From JAZNOL01 sp045580815 (lineage in GTDB: Bacteria > Bacillota > Clostridia > RUG12999), in contig JAZNOL010000037.1 of assembly GCA_045580815.1 (NCBI GenBank), positions 1-50,702 on the forward strand: a DNA stretch of 50,702 bases. Reading direction: 5' to 3'. Below, one piece after another: positions 42,301-50,050 of the stretch. The notes under the pieces were generated by a model that was given only the letters and a program-made list of their open reading frames with translations, ran no database searches and was not told the origin of the DNA. Position 1 is the stretch's first letter, and each line of letters opens with the position of its first letter. A program made the translations under genes and the position numbers.

Positions 42301-42829
42301 CGTTGGTTGAAACACTTGTTCCGTCATCGTAAACGAAAATGTATTCGCCGACATCTTCTTTTGCGTTCAGCCAGGGAGCTGCATGCAGAAAATATGCGCC
42401 TTTAAAAGTACTGTTTATTTCAATTTCTACTTCGGTGGGCAATGCCTCTTCGTTCTGACCGCGCATGATAAGAGCAGATTTTCCGCCGTTATCATTAGGC
42501 TCAATAATATCAAAGGGTATACCCAGATAATTTACTCTGCCTCGGTCTGTGTAGCAGCTCATGTCGTTGATTGCACCCTGGTCAGTCCAGCCACCGAGAC
42601 CGTCACCTGCCGCATCATCATCAAAACCTCTGTTTACATAGGGCTTTAAATCAACCATTGTAAAATTCTGCGGATAAAGGTCATAGTCGTCAACCAGAAT
42701 TGCCGGCACCGTAGTGATATCATCACGTTTTTCGGTGGCAACTGTTTCTGCACATACATTTACGGTAGCAAGGGCAAGAGCAGCAGTAAGAATAAAGGCC
42801 GTAAATTTAAAGATTTTTCTGTTTTTCAT
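39347..42829 (-). CDS. SLH-anchored clan GH-A glycoside hydrolase with N-terminal CBM-like domain (paralogue 2)
   Basis: 1160-aa secreted surface enzyme. After the signal peptide (1-28) comes an extra beta-sandwich (about 45-250; NYLGIPFDIIEPNDNGGKSA and TKTVKSIIVKS), which resembles a carbohydrate-binding module and is absent from its paralogue. The TIM barrel (about 275-760) contains FWGTNITGAG, GFNIVRFHIMKNGD, Asn475-Glu476 in AAQTNETSLF (acid/base) and Glu665 in PFFVTEWDAG (nucleophile). The beta-rich middle matches the gene at 33226 (TGELMNDTNTGIFKIN, DVIFDIDNNYASVYA, CEPIEG). Three C-terminal SLH repeats start near CFDDVTVNKDEVERI, FADVPETHENYKAI and VAPYAVGDVNYML. Its start lies 3 nt after the upstream stop, with the ribosome site inside the preceding gene. 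Confidence 0.87.
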   Translation of the reverse strand: MKNRKIFKFTAFILTAALALATVNVCAETVATEKRDDITTVPAILVDDYDLYPQNFTMVDLKPYVNRGFDDDAAGDGLGGWTDQGAINDMSCYTDRGRVNYLGIPFDIIEPNDNGGKSALIMRGQNEEALPTEVEIEINSTFKGAYFLHAAPWLNAKEDVGEYIFVYDDGTSVSTNVSGAEEIFNWWNTYRSDYATIAWAENNKSSLVSLGIFPVDNPYPTKTVKSIIVKSIGTGPYLCLVGITLTDAGPYRPYEKVKNIGNPDTSKWFSYQFPDYPDEIKGTPIDMSWLMDAPAGKHGKVEAKGEELYFEDGTRAKFWGTNITGAGIFPSHKDAEMAAERIAQCGFNIVRFHIMKNGDVATVAGSTLVSSTARRRNMLSETHMDKWCYFINELKKQGIYHVFDIETGGILLKDENIKDIGAVSFEHMTRGPGYFDPEMYEIQARYTDQVLNYYNKYSGYKIGEDPALVMAAQTNETSLFMAQETNWEAYEPYYQELYNEWLREKYPTREALEKAWSQPQSSNPGLREGEDQFEGTVEVFADAGMKRMNDRRYEDNMRFVNHVTEEYMRSRTAEIRAMGDMDMLMVGSTAFTSGTSDGANIFTQVNANDLYTHQSYLFLAQGNGEHVLPGTKIGTPYSMLTTNIMQPINYLGTAQVYGKPFFVTEWDAGVLNPYYSELYVTMPAIAAMHDWHCFQFYYGDPYYTKKHGLTEKDRYLNSTHPLIERSIQSFVPAAGLMVLRGDLKEADAGYIWARYQNDEMYKRENQSANQDASLVLVGKTGKAFDKVAYDPEYNDNRVLKLAKYGNRTGIYASITGELMNDTNTGIFKINSDRTQAASGALNVEDVELSDVIFDIDNNYASVYASSLSYDPINTTDKILISVVGDCRNKGQVMTEDGTTVVDEGTGPIQCEPIEGRVILKSYDDFEVYALTTSGHRKVKVPVTRTEEGYAQFEMVYTHQTFNYEIVRTAKSSKGLVDKKITFLKDEMFADCFDDVTVNKDEVERIYLEGLMKPTGDRRFSPDMGITRGNFVEALMNAFKMSADCKDMFADVPETHENYKAIATAKAYFIIGGDENGNFNPDAPITKQDMLVIAKKTIENSMKYRNEIRSDNNTDTSFVAPYAVGDVNYMLKYGYTEPCKNYHENATRQEVAELLYNILWK

Positions 42830-42832
42830 CCG

Positions 42833-45475
42833 TTATTCTCCTTTTTTGAAAAATGCCCCTGTATTTTCATAAACCATATAATCAATTGTTCTTCTGCCTT
42901 CAACTATTGCAACATGGAACCATACGTTATCCCCCTGCTGAATGTTCATAACAGGATATTTCTGTGTGCTTCTTACATATTCCGCATACTGACCAACCTC
43001 TGAAACAGTAGGTGCTACCTTGAGTTTTCTTCCGGCAAGTTCATAAACTTTAAGGCTTGTACCACTGAAGGTGTTGTCGTGGAATTTATAAACATCGGTA
43101 GGTTCGCCGTCAATTTCAAACTGGATAACATAGTCATTTCTGTAAAGCACTTTGTCTGCTTTAAAGAAACCGTTTGTTGATTCGGAAGTGAATTCATCTA
43201 CATCCCATGTTGAGGAATCACCTGAGAAATCACGCACAGCATCGGGAGTTTCTTCAATGTAAAGCGGATATTTGCCGATACATCTGCCGTAATACAGAAT
43301 AATCATATTTTCTTTAAGGCCGTGTTTGTTAACAAACTCTGTATCAACCTCAAACTGTTTGCCGTTATCCATAACAAGTGTTACTTTATCATCTGCTTTG
43401 CGTTTTAATTCTGTGATAAGTCCGGTTGAACGAGAACCGTCTCTTATGCCTTCTATGCCTTTTGTAAGAACAACATAGTCAGGAGCAGGATTATATCTTA
43501 CGCTGTAATCGCTTGTTACTGTAAGTCTTGATCTGGGATATGCCCACATAAGCTCATTATCATATGACGGAACTTTAACTGTAAATTCGCCGTCCTGTTC
43601 ATAAATAGCTATAAATGTAGCTTCGCCCACATACATATCGCCGACTAATCTGTTTTCGGCAAAATATTCCCATTCTGATCTTTCAATAGGCGGAGTATCG
43701 CCGTAATAGGGAACTTTTTCAATTTTTACAACTTCCTGGTCATCATTTACCGTAAATTTGAGGAAACCAAGACCGTCAAGGTTTTTCTGTATTGTTTTAA
43801 GATAGTCAAGGCTATAGCTGCCTGCCAGCAGTTTGTCTTTCACTTTCAGCACAGCACGTTCAACGCCACCCTGGATTACTTTAAATACTGAAATTTCAGC
43901 ATTTCCGCCGATAGGTGCTTCTGCAACTGCATCAAGAACACCGCAGAACACGTTTTTGCTGCTTTTTGAAGTGTCGACTCTGATATAACGAACATATTTG
44001 CTGTCATCAATAAACATTTCAACAGGCTGGTTCATTATATATGTGTAATCTCCGCCTTTGCGGTATGAATTATCCTGAACATGGAAGTTATAGAAGCCGG
44101 GATCCTTGCTTAATGCAAATTCTTCACCTGAAATAGTGATATGTGTATCTGTATAACCTTCTACTGTGCCGATAACACGTCTTGAAGACGCAACGATTAT
44201 ACATTTTTCCATACCGTTTGTCCAGTAGTCAAATACCATGTCAATTTTAAGATCACGGATATCGTCTACAAGCTCACCGTCGATATAAACCTGCAAATCT
44301 TCTACTTCTTCAAAGCCTTTTACTTTATTTTCGTAAACTTCGCCCTGAGTAAATCTGATTTCGTCTTTATCTGCACGGTAAAGTAGACCACCCTCATTGA
44401 GTTTGTAAATATCCATACGGATAATAGTATCCTCAGAAATTACTGCTTTTACAAAACAGCCTACATAGTCATTTGCTGCAATGTCAACTTTTTTGTCATT
44501 GTAGTAAATATCAAGATTTTCGCTTGTTTTGTACACTTTATCAGCATTTGTAAGGTAAACGTATTTAATATCTTTTACTCTAAGAGGCTTTCTGACTGAT
44601 GATTTATTGATTTCAAAAATGAAGTCATACATAACATCTGTTGCCGCTGTTGTTTCAGCATAAACAACTCTTGTATCGTCCATGTTGTCGATATAAAGTG
44701 TTATTCTGCCGCCAAGTTTTGATGCAAGTGTTTTATCATTGAGAACATACTCAGCCATGCCGCCGTTGTTAAATACAACAGTAACTTTGCCTGTTGCTAT
44801 GTCTACATTTTTAACATCTGCACGTCTTTCGGTAACTCCGAAAATTCTTTCAAGGTTTGTTTTTCCGCCTTCATCTGTGAAAGAACCGATTTCACCGTTT
44901 GCATACTGTGCAGTAAGAACATCGGCATCAAGAAGATTGTCAATAAGCTTGAGAGCATCGTTTTTAGTAATTTCGTTGCTCATTGTTATGTTTTTAAGAA
45001 TACCATAATCTGCGGCAACTGTTATATATCCGTTTGGATATCCACCTTTGAGTTCTGCCATGTTTGCATATCCGCTTATTGCGCGAAATGCCATTGTAAT
45101 TGCCTGCACTGTTGTGATTGTGCTGTCAGGATTGAATCTGCCTGTTTCGTCACCTTTTGCAATACCTGCACCTTTTGCTGCAAGAATTGCATGATAGTAA
45201 TCATGTGTTTCGGGAACATCTGCAAAACCTGACTCCGCAGTAACTGCCCAGGGTTTGCCAAAGCCTGCACTGCGAAGTGCAAGCTCAGCAAACTCAGCTT
45301 TTGTTATTGCTTCATTACCGTTTATTTCCACATTGTCAATTACATCAAACGCCACAAGACGGTCTGTCATTTTTTTGTCGGGGACAAGGTATTCTGTGTC
45401 TGCCGCAAATATTCCCGACTGGCAGATAAACACAAATGCCAACAAAAGCAATAAGCTTTTAAATACTTTTTTCAT
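42833..45475 (-). CDS. SLH-domain surface protein, N-terminal anchor type
   Basis: 880-aa secreted protein. The signal peptide covers residues 1-24. Three SLH repeats lie at the N-terminus (about 28-195): AFDVIDNVEINGNEAITKAE, FADVPETHDYYHAI with FNPDSTITTVQAI, and ITVAADYGILKN with ITKNDALK. The other SLH proteins of the operon carry theirs at the C-terminus. The remaining 680 residues are beta-rich and hydrophilic, with repeated short strand pairs (for example GTVEGYTDTHITISGEEF, VTVVFNNGGMAEYVLND, LVMDNGKQFEVDTEF), no catalytic motif and few Cys. It may be a structural wall protein or scaffold; its role is unknown. GAGGG precedes the ATG. It follows the 1479-aa gene by 17 nt. Confidence 0.83.
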   Translation of the reverse strand: MKKVFKSLLLLLAFVFICQSGIFAADTEYLVPDKKMTDRLVAFDVIDNVEINGNEAITKAEFAELALRSAGFGKPWAVTAESGFADVPETHDYYHAILAAKGAGIAKGDETGRFNPDSTITTVQAITMAFRAISGYANMAELKGGYPNGYITVAADYGILKNITMSNEITKNDALKLIDNLLDADVLTAQYANGEIGSFTDEGGKTNLERIFGVTERRADVKNVDIATGKVTVVFNNGGMAEYVLNDKTLASKLGGRITLYIDNMDDTRVVYAETTAATDVMYDFIFEINKSSVRKPLRVKDIKYVYLTNADKVYKTSENLDIYYNDKKVDIAANDYVGCFVKAVISEDTIIRMDIYKLNEGGLLYRADKDEIRFTQGEVYENKVKGFEEVEDLQVYIDGELVDDIRDLKIDMVFDYWTNGMEKCIIVASSRRVIGTVEGYTDTHITISGEEFALSKDPGFYNFHVQDNSYRKGGDYTYIMNQPVEMFIDDSKYVRYIRVDTSKSSKNVFCGVLDAVAEAPIGGNAEISVFKVIQGGVERAVLKVKDKLLAGSYSLDYLKTIQKNLDGLGFLKFTVNDDQEVVKIEKVPYYGDTPPIERSEWEYFAENRLVGDMYVGEATFIAIYEQDGEFTVKVPSYDNELMWAYPRSRLTVTSDYSVRYNPAPDYVVLTKGIEGIRDGSRSTGLITELKRKADDKVTLVMDNGKQFEVDTEFVNKHGLKENMIILYYGRCIGKYPLYIEETPDAVRDFSGDSSTWDVDEFTSESTNGFFKADKVLYRNDYVIQFEIDGEPTDVYKFHDNTFSGTSLKVYELAGRKLKVAPTVSEVGQYAEYVRSTQKYPVMNIQQGDNVWFHVAIVEGRRTIDYMVYENTGAFFKKGE

Positions 45476-45492
45476 CGTTTATACCCTCCCTC

Positions 45493-48400
45493 TTAGTCCA
45501 TAAGCATAGCAACAGCATAAAGAACTTTTGCCGCCATAGCTCTGTTTACATCGGTTTTCGGTGAAAATTCTGTTTCACTTACGCCGTTAATTATTCCGCA
45601 TTTATAAAGATTTGTAACCGGAGCTTTAGCATATTCGCTTATTTCTGCTCTGTCTTCAAACAGAGGTGCATCGTAAACTTCTTCTGTAACAATGTACATT
45701 TTTGCAATGATTCTGTCAATGATTGTACACATATCTTCACGCGAAATTGTTTCATTTACGCCGAAATGTGTTTCCGAAATACCGTTAACCAGACCTGCAT
45801 TTTTAGCAGCTGCGATATATTTTGCGTACCATGCATCTTCAGCAACGTCAACAAATCCGCTGTCTGTGCTGTCTGCCTGAATAGCAAATACAGTTACGCA
45901 CATTTTTACAAATTCGGCACGTGTAACTGCCTGTGCAGGTTTGAATGTTCCGTCACCGTAACCGGAGATGTAACCTTTGCCTGCAAGATATTTAATGCTC
46001 GGCTGTGCCCACGGAACATCGTTAATGTCTGTAAATTCAACAACAGAACCTTCAATAGCAGCAGGAGTTCTGTCGGGACCCATTACAGGTGCACTGCCTC
46101 TGCCTGCGGCACCGCCTGTTACAACGCCGCCACCCGATGACGAACCGCCGCCACCGCCACCGCCTGAAATTGTAACATCTACCGTTTTGCTTCCTGTTAC
46201 TTTAACTGCGGTTTCTTTGTCTGCTTCTTCATTGTAATAGTAAACTGTACCGTCTACTTCAATATCTGCATTACCTGATGACTGTTTTACAAACTCAACA
46301 AACGCAACATCGCCATTGAGAATTACCTTGCTGTTCATGTTGCCTGAAATTTTAATGTCTTCGTCTGTGCATACAACATCTGCATTTTTAAATGCACCTT
46401 TGAGTTCGACAGCATCTTCATCATTGAGAGCAAGTCTGTCTCCGTCATATTTAATTGTGATATCATATTTTTTGGCTGTGTAATCAATATCACCGTCAAG
46501 TGCAACAGTAACTTCTATGACAGAACCGTTTGAATATGTTGTTATATCAGCTTTTGCCGCAGGAATTGCTGTGCCGATTTCCCCTGCCGGTGTGCTGTCT
46601 GTTACAAAGTTAACTGTTGTACCGTTTACATCAACAGTATATCTTGTATCGGGAGCAAGCGATTCAAGCAGAGTGATTGTATAAACGCCGTTTTCATATT
46701 TTCCGTAGCTGTTTAATACATTACCCGATGCATCAGTTACTGAAACTGACAGTTCTTTTGCTTCTTCCTCATCAATCGCTTTGTTAAATGTAATGTCAAA
46801 AGAAGTTGCCGTTGTTGGGATTTTTGAAGTTGTTACTGTACCGTCGTCAGATTTAACTTCAGAAATAGACCAGTCCTTTTCTTTTGTTATTACCATTTCA
46901 TCAATAAGGAAAGATGCAAGTGTATCAACAGCACTGTTTCTTGTCATAAAGACAATCTTTTTAATATCATTAAATTTCTGGTCAATCTGAATTTCATAAG
47001 CACCGGCATTTGCCACACCTCTATCTGCAAATGCTTTAAGCGGAATACTTACGTATTTCCATTCGCCGTAGCCTGTTACATAGTCGGCAAGATTGACTTT
47101 TGAATATACATCTACTGTGCTGCCGTTGTATGTATTGTTGCTTCCAAGTGCTAAATCAATATCAGCAAAATCAAATTCATAATCTGCATAAATCCAGAAC
47201 GCAATATTGTTGTTTGCCTCTCTATATGCTGAAAGATTAAATTTGCCGTGTTTAAATCCTGCTGTGTGCGCACTGTAATTACGTGTTGTAAAATCAATAA
47301 ACAGCGAGCTTGTACCTGATACACTCATTTCATTTTCAATAACTGCTTTTGCACTTATTGATGAATCAAGAGAAAATCCGTTTTCGGGTTTGTCTGTGAA
47401 AATTTTGATAGCCTCAAGAACTTCAGGGTTACTAATAATGATTTTATCTGTTTTTGTTTCATTTGAAACTGCACCGCTTACATTCTGAGATACCACGCTC
47501 ACAATGTACTGTTTGTTGAATTCCAGATTTGCAATTGTATATTCTGTATTGCCGGTTTCGGCACATTTTTCGCCGTTGAGATAAATGATGTATTTATCAG
47601 CAAAGTCAGCCGCATCCCATGTAAGTGACAGGCTGTTTGTGTCAACAACCGAATATTTGAGATTTGCAGGTGCACCTACAGAAACTGCCATTACCGAAAC
47701 GTGCTGTGTTTCAATAGATTTAGCACTGCCATCTGCGTTTGTTGCTACCATGTAATATTCGTATGTTGTATTTGCTACAACATCTGTATCAACAAATTCA
47801 TTAACTGTTGTGTCAAATGTCTGATACTCTCTTCCGTCTTTATAAAGAACATATCTTTGTGCATCGCCGTACTGTGCAGGTGCCCATGAAACAGCCACTT
47901 CAACTGCATCTGTTGCTGAATATACAGCATTTGCACGGAAGTTTCTGGGCCGGTCAATTGCACTTACATATGCTGATACTTCAGCACCGGGTGATGCAAC
48001 ACCGTATTTGTCAATTGCTTCTATTTTATATTCATATGTTGTATCTGACACGAAAGGTTCTTCGCCGTTTGTGTCAACAAACATATCTGTTGTTGATTCG
48101 CCGATTAAAGCATATTCACCTGTTTCAAGGTCTTTGCGGTAAATATTATATTTTTCAACAGCACTTTTTGAGTGTTTCCATGAAAGGATAACTTTACCCT
48201 CTTTAATATCGTAGGTTTTAAGTTCTGTTACGGGTTCAACATCCGAAATAACCATTTCTGAACAGTAAATCATACCTGTAGATTCACCGGGGTTTGAGTC
48301 GTCACGCATGAAACCAATAGCCCAGAAGTGTGTCCAGTCAATTTCTGCAACACCTGAGGGCTGTGCTGATGCCGCCCATGTTGCCGCTTCCTGTTCCTGC

Positions 48401-49932
48401 TTCATACCGGGATAATCAAGTGTGAATTTTGAAAGCGGAATAACAACTTCGATTACTTTGCCTTTGTCTTCTTCGCTTACAAAATCAGTCACCGGCAAAC
48501 CGATATGGTTGGACCAATAGTCGTTGCCGCCTGCCCACTGGTTGGCAATTGTAAAATAAAGATTGTTTAAATCTACACCTTCATCAATATAAATCTGATA
48601 ATAAACACTTGCAGTATCTGCATGTGCTGCGATATTCTGGCTCTGACGGTCTGTGCCGCTTACGCCACCTTTTGTGCTTTCGCTATGTCCCCAACCGGCA
48701 AAATACCAGTTATCCGGGAACCACATCTGAGATTTGTTTGTATCTTCGCTTGCGCGCTGACCGTAGTTTATCTGATAGCCTGTTACATATCCAGCACCCA
48801 TGCCAACGGTTGATGCCAGAATGTTATTGTCATAAGGGTTGTCCATAAGCTTTCTCTGTCCGTGCCATGTAATGCCCTCAGGTAAAGGCCATGTGTAGTT
48901 TCTGTTAGAGAAGAAAACAACCTCTGTATCGTTTGCGTTTGCAGGAATATCATTTCCGCTGTAATCTTCACTTACAAAAGCGTATGCTGTATTACTGAAA
49001 GCAGATTCGATACCGTATGTGCTTTCTGTTATTTTAATTTTATATGTATAACCGTTTTCAACTTCTACGCCTGCATCTGTCCAGCTGTAAACATCGCCGT
49101 CTGCTGTCCAGTCTGCAATAGCTGTAGTGATGTTTCTTTCGTTGTTGCTGTCGTCTTTAACGTTAATTATTACACTTTCAACAGAAAGACCTGCCGGCAT
49201 TGTGAATGAAAGTGTGTTTTTGTTTTTAGCTGTTGTTGCCGCAAGGTCAGTGGGTGCATCAATACCCGCAACAGCCATCTGTGCAAATTTAACTTTACCG
49301 CTTGACTGTGCACCTGTCGCCTGTTTTCTGATGATACCCATACCTGCAAATTTTGAAAAATCTATTGCTGTTGCAGCAGCTGTTTTTCCACCGATAAACT
49401 CAAATTCCGAAAACGGAACTGCAACTACTGCCGCTCTGTTGCTGTCTGACAGATAGTCAGCAACCGGAACACCTGCGTATGCTGTTGTTCCGTTATTAAG
49501 TGTTGCAACTGCAAAATAAAGGTTGTTTATATCAACCGTTTCTTCAAGTTCAATATCAAAAATCGCACAGCCCGATTCTGCATAAGCAGAAAAATCTTTT
49601 GAAAGACCGGGGACTTTTGTTTCGTTTGTAAATTCCATGCAGAATGCTGTGAAATCGTCGCCTGTACCGATTGATGTATAATTTACATCAAACCAGTGCT
49701 TCCATACGCCGTCACGCACTCTGTTGTGATAGTTTAACGCATCTGATTCATTCCAGCTTACGTTATACGCAACCGGAGCGTTATCCATGCTTGATGACGG
49801 TGCATTTGATGCCATGTTAAATTCATAAGCAATCACACCGCTTGCCGCCATTGCTGTCATAGGCATAGCAAACACCGATACAAGCATTGCTGTTATAACC
49901 AAAAACGTAATAATAAACCTGTTTTTCTTCAC
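45493..49932 (-). CDS. very large multidomain FN3/cohesin-like/SLH surface protein
   Basis: 1479-aa secreted protein. Order of parts: signal peptide (1-30); a beta-sandwich domain (about 32-220) with VDINNLYFAVATLNNGTTAY; an FN3-like domain (about 220-320); a second, related beta-sandwich (about 330-565) with VDLNNLYFTIANQWAGG; three FN3 domains (about 570-840); a CBM-like domain (about 850-1020; FWIYADYEFDFADIDLALGS); a Big_5-like domain (about 1025-1110); a cohesin-like domain (about 1115-1235; VIEVTVALDGDIDYTAKKYD); a Gly/Ser linker (GGGGGGGSSSGGG); and three SLH repeats at the C-terminus (FTDINDVPWAQPSIKYLAGK, FVDVAEDAWYAKYIA, FEDRAEISEYAKAP). It has no catalytic domain that I recognise, so it is probably a glycan-binding scaffold. 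GTG start with GGAGGAG upstream. Confidence 0.85.
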   Translation of the reverse strand: MKKNRFIITFLVITAMLVSVFAMPMTAMAASGVIAYEFNMASNAPSSSMDNAPVAYNVSWNESDALNYHNRVRDGVWKHWFDVNYTSIGTGDDFTAFCMEFTNETKVPGLSKDFSAYAESGCAIFDIELEETVDINNLYFAVATLNNGTTAYAGVPVADYLSDSNRAAVVAVPFSEFEFIGGKTAAATAIDFSKFAGMGIIRKQATGAQSSGKVKFAQMAVAGIDAPTDLAATTAKNKNTLSFTMPAGLSVESVIINVKDDSNNERNITTAIADWTADGDVYSWTDAGVEVENGYTYKIKITESTYGIESAFSNTAYAFVSEDYSGNDIPANANDTEVVFFSNRNYTWPLPEGITWHGQRKLMDNPYDNNILASTVGMGAGYVTGYQINYGQRASEDTNKSQMWFPDNWYFAGWGHSESTKGGVSGTDRQSQNIAAHADTASVYYQIYIDEGVDLNNLYFTIANQWAGGNDYWSNHIGLPVTDFVSEEDKGKVIEVVIPLSKFTLDYPGMKQEQEAATWAASAQPSGVAEIDWTHFWAIGFMRDDSNPGESTGMIYCSEMVISDVEPVTELKTYDIKEGKVILSWKHSKSAVEKYNIYRKDLETGEYALIGESTTDMFVDTNGEEPFVSDTTYEYKIEAIDKYGVASPGAEVSAYVSAIDRPRNFRANAVYSATDAVEVAVSWAPAQYGDAQRYVLYKDGREYQTFDTTVNEFVDTDVVANTTYEYYMVATNADGSAKSIETQHVSVMAVSVGAPANLKYSVVDTNSLSLTWDAADFADKYIIYLNGEKCAETGNTEYTIANLEFNKQYIVSVVSQNVSGAVSNETKTDKIIISNPEVLEAIKIFTDKPENGFSLDSSISAKAVIENEMSVSGTSSLFIDFTTRNYSAHTAGFKHGKFNLSAYREANNNIAFWIYADYEFDFADIDLALGSNNTYNGSTVDVYSKVNLADYVTGYGEWKYVSIPLKAFADRGVANAGAYEIQIDQKFNDIKKIVFMTRNSAVDTLASFLIDEMVITKEKDWSISEVKSDDGTVTTSKIPTTATSFDITFNKAIDEEEAKELSVSVTDASGNVLNSYGKYENGVYTITLLESLAPDTRYTVDVNGTTVNFVTDSTPAGEIGTAIPAAKADITTYSNGSVIEVTVALDGDIDYTAKKYDITIKYDGDRLALNDEDAVELKGAFKNADVVCTDEDIKISGNMNSKVILNGDVAFVEFVKQSSGNADIEVDGTVYYYNEEADKETAVKVTGSKTVDVTISGGGGGGGSSSGGGVVTGGAAGRGSAPVMGPDRTPAAIEGSVVEFTDINDVPWAQPSIKYLAGKGYISGYGDGTFKPAQAVTRAEFVKMCVTVFAIQADSTDSGFVDVAEDAWYAKYIAAAKNAGLVNGISETHFGVNETISREDMCTIIDRIIAKMYIVTEEVYDAPLFEDRAEISEYAKAPVTNLYKCGIINGVSETEFSPKTDVNRAMAAKVLYAVAMLMD

Positions 49933-49995
49933 AATTTCTCCTCCATATTAACCATTTTCCATAATTCCGGCATGAATTTGTTTTGTTTTTACATA

Positions 49996-50026
49996 GTCTT
50001 TCCGCCGCATAAAGCGGCGGAAAGAC
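49996..50026. repeat. GC-rich perfect inverted repeat between surface genes
   Basis: GTCTTTCCGCCGC (49996-50008) and GCGGCGGAAAGAC (50014-50026) form a 13-bp stem with a 5-nt loop. On the minus strand no T tract follows. It may set different mRNA levels for the SGNH-like gene and the genes after it. Confidence 0.7.
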
Positions 50027-50050
50027 CGGTAATGTTAATTTTTAACCGAA

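Noticed and set aside
46100..46190. Simple-sequence GGC/GGT run suggesting a repeat or slipped-strand tract
   Set aside because: It encodes the Gly/Ser linker of the 1479-aa protein in frame; no tandem units beyond the codon level.
33226..49932. Long open frames on the plus strand opposite the surface genes, up to about 150 codons
   Set aside because: They are shadows of real minus-strand genes with low-complexity, Cys/His/Ser-rich products and no ribosome sites.
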